Assembly: GCA_022823945.1 (NCBI GenBank)
Contig: JAJEBK010000053.1
Span: 183,030-247,029 of the forward strand
Direction of reading: 5' to 3'
Source: Anaerolineae bacterium
GTDB taxonomy: Bacteria; Chloroflexota; Anaerolineae; Aggregatilineales; Phototrophicaceae
Length of the DNA: 64,000 nt
Each line of letters begins with the position of its first letter. Position 1 is the stretch's first letter. Position numbers and translations under genes: made by a program. Positions 42,262-50,824 of the stretch are shown piece after piece. Under the pieces are notes generated by a model. It did not search any database. It was given only the letters and a program-made list of their open reading frames with translations, and was not told where the DNA came from.

Positions 42262-42960
42262 ATGAACGCACTGGCAGGCGCGAAAGTCAAAAGTGGCGCG
42301 GCGAAAATCAATGCTCTGCTCTATGGCATGGTCGCGGGCCTGGCGATCGGCATCGTGGCGTTGACGCTATACCTGCTGCACGACCAGCTTCGCGGGCCGA
42401 GCGACGACCTCGGCAGCTCGATCATCAACGCGCCCAGCGAGCAGCATGATGGCATGATCGACATCGACCCCCCACTGGCTCTGCCCGACTTCACGCTAAC
42501 CAATCAATATGGTGCCGCCACCAGCCTCAGCGATCTGCGCGGCCATTTCATCTTGCTGGCATTCGGATTTTTGCACTGCCCGGATATCTGCCCACTGACA
42601 TTGCGCGAGCTGCAGCGCGTGCGCGACATGCTGGGCGAGGCGGCGGATTCTGCGCGTTTTGTCTTCATCAGCGTGGATGGCGCGCGCGATACCCCCGAAG
42701 CCCTGCGCCATTATTTCGAATTCCGCGAGATGGGCGGCATGATCGGCTTGACAGGCGCGGAAGCTGTGGTGCGCGAGGCTGGCGACATGCTGGGGCTGTC
42801 GTTCGAAGTCAGCGCTGAAGAAGCGCCCGGCGGCTATCTGGTCAATCATACTGCCGGCGCATTCCTGCTGGACGAGCGGGGACGGTGGATTCGGCGCTAT
42901 CACTTTGGCGTGCCGGCGCGCGCTATCGCCGATGACCTGCTGCGGATGATCAACGATTGA
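42262..42960 (+). CDS. SCO1/SenC-family membrane-anchored copper chaperone or thiol protein
   Basis: 232 residues. One N-terminal membrane helix (about 20-42, LLYGMVAGLAIGIVALTLYL) anchors a thioredoxin-fold domain outside the membrane. The copper-binding motif is HCPDICPLT (Cys-x3-Cys), with the third ligand His in LVNHTAGAFLLD. SCO proteins help assemble the CuA centre of cytochrome oxidase; no oxidase gene is in the window. Start ATG 42262 is preferred: the promoter lies just before it, and the open frame upstream covers the divergent riboswitch promoter. It overlaps alr at the 3' end by eleven bases (convergent). Confidence 0.85.
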   Translation: MNALAGAKVKSGAAKINALLYGMVAGLAIGIVALTLYLLHDQLRGPSDDLGSSIINAPSEQHDGMIDIDPPLALPDFTLTNQYGAATSLSDLRGHFILLAFGFLHCPDICPLTLRELQRVRDMLGEAADSARFVFISVDGARDTPEALRHYFEFREMGGMIGLTGAEAVVREAGDMLGLSFEVSAEEAPGGYLVNHTAGAFLLDERGRWIRRYHFGVPARAIADDLLRMIND

Positions 42961-44092
42961 GCGACAGGTAAGCGCGCGGCACTCGTGGCGCGATCGTACA
43001 GACGACTTCATAATTGTTGCTGCCCAGCCAGACGGCAATATCATCCGCGCTGATCATTTGCTCGCCCTGCCCGCCCAGCAAAACCACTTCGTCGCCGATT
43101 TTCACATCGGGGATGCGGCTTATATCCACGATGATCTTCTCCATGCTGACGCGTCCAACCAGCGGCGCGCGTTCGCCATGCAGCAGAACATAGCGCCAGG
43201 TTTGTGGCGTGCGGCGCAATCCATCCGCATAACCCACTGGCAGCACCGCCAGCGTCGTTTCGCGGCGTGTCGTATAGGCATGTCCATAGCCAATGCGACT
43301 GCCCGGCGGCAGGTTTTTCACCTGGGCGACCTGCGTTTTCCAGCGCATGACCGGCTGGAACGCCCCCATATTCGGCGAATCGGGCATGGGTCGCAAGCCA
43401 TACAGCAAGACGCCGGGTCGCACGAGGTTGAAATAGCTGGCCTGGCAATCCAGCAATGCCGGCGAGTTGGCGGCGTGAATGAAGCGGGGCCTGAAGCCAT
43501 CGGCGCGCATCACGTCCAGCGCACGCCGAAATGTCGCCAGCTGTACAGCGGTGTAGGCAGCATCTTCATCGGCCGCGGCGAAATGTGTATAGACGCCTTC
43601 CAACTCCACAGCCGGCGCGGCTCGCAATGTTCGCGCCAAGGCGAGCGCCGCGTCTGGCAACAAGCCCAGGCGATGCATGCCCGTGTCGATCTTGAGATGA
43701 ATGCGCAGCTTTCCTCGATCATCGCCAAGCGCCGAAAGGTATTGCGCCGCCAGGTCGTAGTCAAACACGGTGACGCGCGCATCCAGATCCAGCGCCAACT
43801 GGATTTGCCGGGGCGGCACGAGGCTCAGCGTCAAAACGGGCGCGTGAATGCCTGCCTCGCGCAGTTGTGCCGCCTCCGCCAGGTTCGCCACCGCCAGCAT
43901 ATCCGCGCCATTCTCCAGCGCGGCGCGGGCGATTTGTGGCGCGCCATGTCCATAGGCATTGGCTTTGACGACCGCCATAATGCCGACATCGCCAACCAGC
44001 CGCTTGATGCAGCGCACATTGTTGCCCAGCGCAGCCAGATCGATCTCGACGCGGCTGGGGAAAAGATGCTGGCTTTGAACAGGCTGGGGCAT
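42950..44092 (-). CDS. alr: Alanine racemase
   Basis: 380 residues, full length. Lys43 in AVVKANAYGHG carries PLP. The second catalytic residue is the Tyr of RIGYGHAY. LEGVYTHFAAADE and LVRPGVLLYGL are family blocks. It makes D-alanine for peptidoglycan. The gene is divergent from tgt, with about 117 bases between the two starts, and convergent with the SCO1-like gene. Confidence 0.95.
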   Translation of the reverse strand: MPQPVQSQHLFPSRVEIDLAALGNNVRCIKRLVGDVGIMAVVKANAYGHGAPQIARAALENGADMLAVANLAEAAQLREAGIHAPVLTLSLVPPRQIQLALDLDARVTVFDYDLAAQYLSALGDDRGKLRIHLKIDTGMHRLGLLPDAALALARTLRAAPAVELEGVYTHFAAADEDAAYTAVQLATFRRALDVMRADGFRPRFIHAANSPALLDCQASYFNLVRPGVLLYGLRPMPDSPNMGAFQPVMRWKTQVAQVKNLPPGSRIGYGHAYTTRRETTLAVLPVGYADGLRRTPQTWRYVLLHGERAPLVGRVSMEKIIVDISRIPDVKIGDEVVLLGGQGEQMISADDIAVWLGSNNYEVVCTIAPRVPRAYLSLNR

Positions 44093-44209
44093 GCGAGCCG
44101 CTCCCGAGGGGCTGGGTCACCTATCGCGCCAGTATAGCAGGCGACGGGCGAGCGCTCACCGACCATGTGCTATACTGCTCGCGTTTTGCAGCCACCAGGC
44201 AGGCAGCCG

Positions 44210-45313
44210 ATGGCATTTGAGTTTGAAGTGATCGCCACAGACGGGCTGGCGCGCGCGGGCATCTTGCACACGCCGCATGGCGATATCCCCACGCCGGTCT
44301 TTGCGCCGGTTGGCACGGCCGCGACGGTCAAAGCGGTGCCGCCGCGCGATCTGGAAGCGCTGGAAGTCCCGCTGATCCTCGCCAATACCTATCACTTGTT
44401 CCTGCGGCCGGGCGATGAACTGGTGCGCGAACTGGGCGGATTGCACAGATTCATGCGCTGGGATGGACCCATTTTGACCGACTCAGGCGGCTTCCAGGTT
44501 TTCAGTTTGAGCGAAATCAACCACATTGATGCCGACGGCGTAACCTTTCGCAGCCACCTTGACGGCAACATGAAGCGCCTGACGCCGGCTCGTTCCATGT
44601 CCATTCAGCAAAATCTGGGCGCGGACATCATCATGGCATTTGACCAGTGTCCGCCGCCCAACGACCGCGCCGAAGTCGAAGCAGCTGTGGCGCGCACGCA
44701 CGATTGGCTGCTGCAATGCCGGCAGGCGCATCCACACGACAGCCAGCAAGCCCTCTTTGGCATCGTGCAAGGCGGCGTCTTCCCCGATCTGCGCGAACAA
44801 TCGGCGCGCTTCGTGGGCGAATTGGATTTGCGCGGCTTTGGCATCGGCGGGCTGGCGGTGGGCGAAACCAAAACCGAAATGCAGGCCATGCTGGAGCATA
44901 CGCTGCCAATCTTGCCGGCCGACAGACCGCGCTATCTGATGGGCGTTGGCGATCCGGACGACCTGGTGGAAGGCATTTTGCGCGGCGTGGATATGTTCGA
45001 TTGCGTGATTCCCACGCGGCTGGCAAGGCATGGCGCGGCTTTCACGCATGACGGGCGCATCAACCTGCGCAACGCCCAATACAAACTGCAGGAAGCGCCG
45101 ATCGACGCCGCGCTGGACAATTACGCAAGCCGCTTTTCACGCGCCTACCTGCGGCATCTGGTGGTGGCGAAAGAACTGCTGGCGCACTATCTGCTCAGCC
45201 TGCACAATATCGACTTTTTGGTATCGCTGGTTGCCGAGATGCGGCGAGCCATCATAGCCGGCCGCCTGCGCGAATTCGCCGCGGAGTTCTTGCCTCGTTA
45301 TCTAGGCGCGTAG
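44210..45313 (+). CDS. tgt: tRNA-guanine transglycosylase without the zinc-binding cysteines
   Basis: 367 residues. It exchanges guanine-34 for preQ1 in tRNAs with GUN anticodons. The barrel motifs are intact: ANTYHLFLRPG, LTDSGGFQVFSL (catalytic Asp), FGIVQGG, GIGGLAVGE (preQ1 pocket) and FDCVIPTRLARHG (nucleophile Asp). The zinc site of E. coli Tgt is Cys302-x-Cys304-x2-Cys307 plus His333. Here the aligned residues are Leu302, Asn304 and Ser307 in ALDNYASRFSRAYL, while the His is kept at 332 (SLHNI). Start ATG 44210 is chosen by family alignment. A TATACT box lies at 44171-44176. Confidence 0.92.
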   Translation: MAFEFEVIATDGLARAGILHTPHGDIPTPVFAPVGTAATVKAVPPRDLEALEVPLILANTYHLFLRPGDELVRELGGLHRFMRWDGPILTDSGGFQVFSLSEINHIDADGVTFRSHLDGNMKRLTPARSMSIQQNLGADIIMAFDQCPPPNDRAEVEAAVARTHDWLLQCRQAHPHDSQQALFGIVQGGVFPDLREQSARFVGELDLRGFGIGGLAVGETKTEMQAMLEHTLPILPADRPRYLMGVGDPDDLVEGILRGVDMFDCVIPTRLARHGAAFTHDGRINLRNAQYKLQEAPIDAALDNYASRFSRAYLRHLVVAKELLAHYLLSLHNIDFLVSLVAEMRRAIIAGRLREFAAEFLPRYLGA

Positions 45314-45404
45314 GCTGACCCCCCTCGGTCCCCCCGACAGGTCAGGGGGAAGCAAGCACTGGCTACCCTCCCTGACTTGTCGGGGAGGGGCTGGGGGAGG
45401 GGTC
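45312..45404. repeat. Two adjacent C/G-rich palindromic repeats
   Basis: The first (45312-45356, core CCCCCC-GACAGGTCA-GGGGG) follows the tgt stop. The second (45364-45404, CCCTCCCTGACTTGTCGGGGAGGGG) encodes the C-terminal tail of the deacetylase on the other strand. Both belong to the dispersed family seen at 1160, 38179 and 57902. Confidence 0.7.
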
Positions 45405-46241
45405 ATTTACACCCGCAAACAAATCGTCTTCATCGACGCGGTCGTGATTCGGCGGCGGGAAGGCGCGCGTAAATCCCTGGCGACGATAGATGATGCGCCG
45501 CAGCCAGCGCGAAGTCCGCGAGATGCGCCCGCCACCCTGGCTGGCATGACAACGGCTGGCGCGTTCCCAGATATCCAGGTAGTTGGCGATGCGAATGCGC
45601 GCGTGCACCGGTTCCATATTTTCCAGCGTTTTAAGCGAGTCGACATCGCCATTCACGCCCATGCGCCGCGGGTCTTGTCCATTGAGGCGCGCCTTGATGA
45701 TGCGCTGCCACAACGCAAACTTGGGGAATGCGGCGTAATACAGCTTCTGCGGGCAGGGGTCGGTCTCACCCTGGCGCAGTTGGTGAAAAGCGTCTGTCGT
45801 GGCGCGTTGAATGGCGATGTGGTCGGGATGTCCATAACCACCGTAGCGATTGAAAGTGACGACGACTTGCGGCTGCACTTTCCGCATCACTGCCAGCACC
45901 GAGTCGGTCACGCGCTGCGGATGATGCGCCCACTGATGAGCGAGCGATTTCTCGTGGCGCGAGGTCTCGCTGCCGGGCATGCCACTGTCGCGATACGCCA
46001 GCATAAAGACATCGGCGAACTTCAGGTATTGGCGCGCGCAAGCCAGCTCGCTCAGACGCAACTCCGCCACAGTCGCGTATCGACCTTGTAGCGCCTCGGG
46101 CACATTGCCGACATCGCCATTGGTCGCGCAGATCAGATAGACATCTACGCCATCATCGATCCACTTGGGGATGGCTGCGCCCAATCCAAAACTCTCGTCA
46201 TCGGGATGGGCAAAGCAGATCAACAGACGCTTGTTTGCCAT
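45363..46241 (-). CDS. PIG-L (LmbE) family deacetylase
   Basis: 292 residues. The metal site is visible as CFAHPDDESFG (His-x-x-Asp-Asp) and GGYGHPDHIAI with the third His. The family removes acetyl groups from GlcNAc derivatives, as in MshB/BshB or GPI precursors. The substrate here is unknown. The last residues, PSPSPSPTSQGG, come from the palindromic repeat next to the gene, so the original stop was probably a little upstream. Family members usually have 220-280 residues, in line with this. Confidence 0.85.
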   Translation of the reverse strand: MANKRLLICFAHPDDESFGLGAAIPKWIDDGVDVYLICATNGDVGNVPEALQGRYATVAELRLSELACARQYLKFADVFMLAYRDSGMPGSETSRHEKSLAHQWAHHPQRVTDSVLAVMRKVQPQVVVTFNRYGGYGHPDHIAIQRATTDAFHQLRQGETDPCPQKLYYAAFPKFALWQRIIKARLNGQDPRRMGVNGDVDSLKTLENMEPVHARIRIANYLDIWERASRCHASQGGGRISRTSRWLRRIIYRRQGFTRAFPPPNHDRVDEDDLFAGVNDPSPSPSPTSQGG

Positions 46242-46291
46242 GTTGGGTTTTTCCTGTCCGGCGGCGACTCGTGGATTATACTGGCTGCGTC

Positions 46292-46320
46292 TTGCCGCAT
46301 GCAGAGCCGTTTCTTATACT
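46292..46320 (+). promoter_or_regulatory. Promoter of the DUF3048 gene
   Basis: TTGCCG (46292-46297), 17-base spacer, TATACT (46315-46320). It supports a translation start downstream of base 46327. Confidence 0.55.
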
Positions 46321-46357
46321 AAGCCTGCTATTCGGGGAAGTCACGGAGTCGCCCACT

Positions 46358-47530
46358 TTGAAGAGGAAATCCTCACGCTGTCTCATTGCAAGCCTGGCTG
46401 TGATCATCCTGCTGTGCTGCGGTCTCGCTTTTGGCCAAGACAGCGCCATGCCCGATCTGCGCGCGCCAGCAATCGTTGCCACTGCGATTGCCGACAGCTA
46501 TCAGCCGGGGTATGGTTATCCGGTCGGTCCGCGCGTTTACCCAGAAGGTATCAACCCGCTGACCGGTCTGCCCTACCCCAGCGATGCAGCCCGCAGCCGG
46601 CGCAACCTCATCATCAAGGTGTCCAACTGGCCGCCGCGCGTGCGTCCGCAGCATGGCGTTAACGCAGCCGATGTCGTTTATGAATATGAAGCCGAGGGCG
46701 GGGTAACGCGCTTTGCGGCTATTTATCGCAGCCAAGCCCCGCAACAGGTCGGTTCCATCCGCAGCGCGCGCCTGCTGGATATTGAGTTGATCCGCATGTA
46801 CGCCGCATTGTTGGCTTATTCTGGCACGAGCGAACCGATCCGCCAGATCTACATCAATGCGGATTATCGAAACCGATTGCTTTCGCCCTCCTTGGGGCAC
46901 GACTGCGAACGCGCCGGGTTCTGCCGCGACGAAACCTATGCGCATCGTGGCTATGAGCACACGCTCTTTGCAAACGCGCAGCAGCTTTGGGATCTCGCCG
47001 CGCGCTTGAATGTCAATCAGGGTTACCGCGCGCTGGGTTTTCACTTTGCGCTGCAGGCCGATGCTGGCGGCGACACAGCCCACGATACCTATACGAACTG
47101 GTACAACCGCACTGATGCTCGCTGGCAATATGACGATGCCAGCCGTATTTACCTGCGTTATGCCGATGGCGCGCCGCATATCGACGCCACAGATAGACAG
47201 CAATTGTGGGCGGATAACCTGATTTATTTGCAGGTGCTCCATTTTCCACGACCCGATTTATTCCCGCCGGGCTCTCCCGATGAGTCGGAAGAAGTTGTGC
47301 TGCAAGGACAAGGCAATGCGCTCGTCTTGCGCGAGGGCAGGCTGTACAGCGGATTTTGGCGGCGCTTGAGCTTGCGGAATGGCGATGCCTTGGAGCTTGT
47401 GCACACAGATGGCACGCCAATCGCGCTCAAACCAGGCCGCAGTTGGATCACTATCATGCGCAACCTTAACCAGTTGGAAATCAGCGAGACGCGGCAGGCT
47501 CTGGATAGCATCGTCAACGCAGAAGGCTGA
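46358..47530 (+). CDS. DUF3048-domain secreted protein
   Basis: 390 residues from a TTG start at 46358, preceded by CGGAG; an earlier ATG at 46235 is in frame but lies upstream of the promoter. A signal peptide (KRKSSRCLIASLAVIILLCC...AFG) leads to two DUF3048-type halves. INPLTGLPYPS, LIIKVSNWPPRVRPQHGVNA, ADVVYEYEAEGGVTRFAAIY and VGSIRSARLLDIEL are the family signature. The C-terminal half (TYTNWYNRTDARWQYD, LQGQGNALVLREGRLYSG) matches the DUF3048 C-terminal module with its typical metal-free beta fold. The role is unknown, probably wall or envelope associated. MltG follows after 20 bases, so an envelope operon is likely. Confidence 0.8.
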   Translation: MKRKSSRCLIASLAVIILLCCGLAFGQDSAMPDLRAPAIVATAIADSYQPGYGYPVGPRVYPEGINPLTGLPYPSDAARSRRNLIIKVSNWPPRVRPQHGVNAADVVYEYEAEGGVTRFAAIYRSQAPQQVGSIRSARLLDIELIRMYAALLAYSGTSEPIRQIYINADYRNRLLSPSLGHDCERAGFCRDETYAHRGYEHTLFANAQQLWDLAARLNVNQGYRALGFHFALQADAGGDTAHDTYTNWYNRTDARWQYDDASRIYLRYADGAPHIDATDRQQLWADNLIYLQVLHFPRPDLFPPGSPDESEEVVLQGQGNALVLREGRLYSGFWRRLSLRNGDALELVHTDGTPIALKPGRSWITIMRNLNQLEISETRQALDSIVNAEG

Positions 47531-47550
47531 GCCATGCGCATGGCCGCAGG

Positions 47551-48669
47551 ATGAAAGACCAACGATTGCAGGCAGCCATGCGCGGCTGTGGGCTGGGAGG
47601 ACTGGGTATGTTGCTGGTTCTGACTCTGCTAGCGGTGCTGGGCTGGGTCGGCAGCGATGGCCAGTTTCTCGACCAGGCGCAGACGGCGTTGCTGCGCGTG
47701 CAGCTGCGATCACGCCAAACTGAATTGCAGGCACCATTCAGCAATGAGGGTACGCCGACCCGCTTTTCGATCGAGTCCGGCGCGACCGCAAAGCAAATCG
47801 CCGTTGACCTGGTCGAATCGGAGCTGATTGGCGATGCTGGGCTGTTCTTGGATTATGCGCGCGTCGAAGGCTATGACCGGCAATTCCAAGCTGGCGACTA
47901 CATTCTGGATGCCAGGCAGTCGATCATCGAGATCTCCGAGATGCTCGCTGGCAGCATTCGCAGCTACATCCCATTCCGCAGCCCGGCAGGCGCGCGCCTC
48001 GAAGAACTGGCGGAGCTGATCGACAGCATAGACGAGTTTGAATTCAGCGGCGCCGACTTTCTGGCGCTGGTCGACCAGGGCGCAGATCTGCCAGTCGATT
48101 TGGCGGCTTGGGCAGGCATCCCCGCCGGCGCATCGCTGGAGGGTTATTTCTATCCAGATTCCTATCAACTGCCGCTCACGATCAGCGCCGAGGGCTTGCG
48201 CGATATCTTGCTGCGCACATTCCGCGGGGGAGTCGGCGACAACTTGCGAAATGCTGCGCTGGAGCGGGATCTCACCCTGCATCAAGCCGTCATCCTGGCT
48301 TCCATTGTCGAGCGCGAAGCTGTCTTGTGGCAAGAACACAAAGAGATCGCCGGCGTTTATCACAATCGCCTGGCCACCGGCATGCGCCTGGAAGCCGACC
48401 CAACCGTGCAATATGCCCTGCACGGCGAGCGCGGCGACTGGTGGGTGAAAATAACCCAGGACGACTATCGCCAGGTGGTTTCGCCGTATAACACCTATCT
48501 GGTTGAAGGCTTGCCGCCGGGACCAATTGCCAGCCCCAGCTTGTCGGCCATTCTCGCCGCGATATACCCCGCCGAATCGGACTATTTTTTCTTCCGCGCC
48601 ACCTGCGATGGTTCGTATACCCATCTATTCGCCGTCAGTTTTGAAGAGCATATGGCCAATGCCTGCTAG
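47551..48669 (+). CDS. mltG: Endolytic murein transglycosylase MltG-like
   Basis: 372 residues, one N-terminal membrane helix (about 16-36), then a LysM-like segment (about 70-120, FSIESGATAKQIAVDLVES) and the YceG catalytic domain. The key stretches are LEGYFYPDSYQLP, VILASIVEREAV with the catalytic Glu, and RLATGMRLEADPTVQYAL. MltG cuts nascent glycan strands and sets their length. It sits between the DUF3048 gene (20 bases upstream) and a lipoprotein gene that overlaps its 3' end by eleven bases. Confidence 0.92.
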   Translation: MKDQRLQAAMRGCGLGGLGMLLVLTLLAVLGWVGSDGQFLDQAQTALLRVQLRSRQTELQAPFSNEGTPTRFSIESGATAKQIAVDLVESELIGDAGLFLDYARVEGYDRQFQAGDYILDARQSIIEISEMLAGSIRSYIPFRSPAGARLEELAELIDSIDEFEFSGADFLALVDQGADLPVDLAAWAGIPAGASLEGYFYPDSYQLPLTISAEGLRDILLRTFRGGVGDNLRNAALERDLTLHQAVILASIVEREAVLWQEHKEIAGVYHNRLATGMRLEADPTVQYALHGERGDWWVKITQDDYRQVVSPYNTYLVEGLPPGPIASPSLSAILAAIYPAESDYFFFRATCDGSYTHLFAVSFEEHMANAC

Positions 48670-49405
48670 GCGCTGGCTGCCGCTGATGCTCGCGCTGGCT
48701 TTGGCAGCCTGCACCGCCCGACCAATCGCGCCGGACAAAGTCGCTTTGTTGGCACCCTTTGAAAATCAGTATCGTGAAATCGGCTATAACGCGCTCTATG
48801 CTGTCCGGCTGGCGCTGGACGATGCGCAGTCCGCTGTGCAGCTGCTGGCGCTGGACGATGGCGGGTCGGTCGAGCTGGCGATCGCGCGCGTCCAGGCATT
48901 CAATCGTGACCCGGCCGTCCGCGCAATCATCGCGTTGGGACCGCAAGCCACGCACGAGTCTGTGCAACGAGCCAGCCAACTGCCCTTCCTCATCGTGGGC
49001 AATTGGGGCAACAGCCGCGCCGCCCAAAACAGTCTCTACGCCGCCAACAAATTATCAACGCAAGCCAACTCGGCTGATGACTTGTTCATCCTGGAGCAAA
49101 CGCGCGCGCTGCAAGACGACCGGGACGGCAGGCTATTTCATAGCAGCGGCAGCCCGCCCGACGAGGACTTCCGACAGCGTTACCTGGCCAGCGGCCTGTA
49201 TGTGCCACAGCCCAACCTGCTGGCGACACTGGTTTACGATATCGCCGGGCTGGTCATCAGCGCGCTGGACAACGATATGCCGATTTCGCAGACCGCACAC
49301 ACAGGCATCAACGGACAGATGCGCTTTTTTGATGGCTATTGGCAAGACGCGCCAGACAACAGCTATACAGTTGTCGATGGCGAGATCGTGCCTTCCGCGC
49401 CGTAA
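48659..49405 (+). CDS. Lipoprotein with periplasmic-binding-like fold
   Basis: 248 residues. The signal ends in a good lipobox, LALALAACTA (Cys at about residue 19). The rest resembles a type-I periplasmic-binding (Leu/Ile/Val-binding-like) fold in its spacing: KVALLAPFENQYREIGYNAL, VRAIIALGPQATHESVQRA and PFLIVGNWG. At about 250 residues it is shorter than the usual 350, so the fold may lack parts of the second lobe. The start overlaps the last codons of mltG, so it is co-translated. Its 3' end overlaps the convergent phosphorylase gene by 43 bases. Confidence 0.65.
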   Translation: MPARRWLPLMLALALAACTARPIAPDKVALLAPFENQYREIGYNALYAVRLALDDAQSAVQLLALDDGGSVELAIARVQAFNRDPAVRAIIALGPQATHESVQRASQLPFLIVGNWGNSRAAQNSLYAANKLSTQANSADDLFILEQTRALQDDRDGRLFHSSGSPPDEDFRQRYLASGLYVPQPNLLATLVYDIAGLVISALDNDMPISQTAHTGINGQMRFFDGYWQDAPDNSYTVVDGEIVPSAP

Positions 49406-50712
49406 ATCACGCCGTGAAACAGTGGCAGCCGCGCGACTGTCCCCCCGCTGGTTGCGACCGCCTCGTCCAGCAGCGCCATTGCCGAAGCCAGCTTGTGGTC
49501 GTCGTTGGCATGCACGGTCATCAGCCTGTCGCCAGCCGCCACCTGGTCGCCCACATTGGCATGCACTTCAATGCCGACCGCGTGGTCGATTGCATCGGTC
49601 TTGGTGGCGCGCCCGGCCCCCAGCGCCAAAGTCGCCCAGCCGACTTTGTCCGCGAAAATCGCTGTGATCGCGCCAGTTTCCCGTGCTTTCAACTCTGCGC
49701 GCAGCCTGGCTTTGGGCAAGCGACTCACATCGATGATCTGCGCGACATCACCGCCTTGCGCCGCGACCATCCGCAACAGGGGCTGCATGCCCGCGCCCGT
49801 GTCCAGTTGCTGCGCCAATTGGCCGCGGTTGTCCGCCATATCAGCAAATCGCTCGCCGCGGCCAGCCAGGCGCAGCATGTGCGCAGCCACTTCAATGCAA
49901 TGCGCGCGCAAATCGGCTGGTCCACCGCCCTGTAGAGTCTCGACAGCTTCAACCACTTCCAGCGCATTGCCAACCGCCACGCCCAGCGGCTGATTCATAT
50001 CCGACAGCAGCGCGGCCATATCGCGCCCGGCATCCACGCCGATTTGCACCATGATCTTTGCCAGGTCGCGCGCTTCCGCCCGCGTCTTCATGAAGGCACC
50101 ACAACCCAGCTTGACATCCAATACGATGCCATTCGCGCCCGCCGCCAGCTTTTTGCTCATGATGCTGCTGGCGATGAGCGGCCGGCTGGGGACGGTGCCT
50201 GTCACATCGCGCAGGGCATACAGCAAGCCATCCGCGGGTGCCAGCGACTTGCTCTGTCCGGCCAGCACCATGCCGGTTTCTCGGGCGATGCGCCGAAACT
50301 CGCTTTCGGACAAGTTGACATCAAAGCCGCTTATCGACTCCAGCTTGTCCAGCGTCCCGCCGCCAAAGCCCAGCCCCCGTCCACTCATCTTGGCGATAGG
50401 CACACCAAATGAAGCCACCAGTGGCAGCACGACCAGTGTGGTTTTGTCGCCGACGCCGCCGGAAGAATGCTTGTCCACGGCATAATTGCTGATATCGGAC
50501 AAGTCGAGCAGGTCGCCCGATTCCGCCATCGCCAGGGTCAGCTGCACCGTCTCGGCGCGGGTCATGCCGTTTAGCGTGATCGCCATCAACAGCGCCGCAG
50601 CTTGATAATCGGGGATGCTCCCGGCGGTGTATTCATGGATGAAGAAGCGGATTTCGTCTGCGTCCAGCGGCAGGCCATCGCGCTTCTTTTCGATCAGATT
50701 GATCATTTGCAT
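49363..50712 (-). CDS. deoA: Pyrimidine-nucleoside (thymidine) phosphorylase
   Basis: 449 residues. It cleaves thymidine or uridine with phosphate to give the base and (deoxy)ribose-1-phosphate. KHSSGGVGDKTTL binds phosphate. SGRGLGFGGGTLDKLES is close to the family signature SGRGLGHTGGTLDKLE, with Phe-Gly in place of His-Thr. VLDVKLGCGAFMK and the C-terminal swapped domain (GIEVHANVGDQVAAGD) are also present. Whether it prefers thymidine (DeoA) or all pyrimidine nucleosides (Pdp) is open. GGAGGG lies eight bases before the first ATG. Confidence 0.9.
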   Translation of the reverse strand: MQMINLIEKKRDGLPLDADEIRFFIHEYTAGSIPDYQAAALLMAITLNGMTRAETVQLTLAMAESGDLLDLSDISNYAVDKHSSGGVGDKTTLVVLPLVASFGVPIAKMSGRGLGFGGGTLDKLESISGFDVNLSESEFRRIARETGMVLAGQSKSLAPADGLLYALRDVTGTVPSRPLIASSIMSKKLAAGANGIVLDVKLGCGAFMKTRAEARDLAKIMVQIGVDAGRDMAALLSDMNQPLGVAVGNALEVVEAVETLQGGGPADLRAHCIEVAAHMLRLAGRGERFADMADNRGQLAQQLDTGAGMQPLLRMVAAQGGDVAQIIDVSRLPKARLRAELKARETGAITAIFADKVGWATLALGAGRATKTDAIDHAVGIEVHANVGDQVAAGDRLMTVHANDDHKLASAMALLDEAVATSGGTVARLPLFHGVIYGAEGTISPSTTV

Positions 50713-50786
50713 GATCAGCGCCCTCCAGCGTCAGAGGCGATTTTCGAGGCAGTATAGCGCAGGCCCAAAGAGCAGGCGACTTCGTG

Positions 50787-50792
50787 TATAAT
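50787..50792 (+). promoter_or_regulatory. Consensus -10 box of the P450 gene
   Basis: TATAAT at 50787-50792, 33 bases before the ATG. It lies in the 112-base gap between the divergent phosphorylase and P450 genes. Confidence 0.5.
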
Positions 50793-50824
50793 GCGGGGTG
50801 TGCACGCGGAACTAGGATGCGCAA

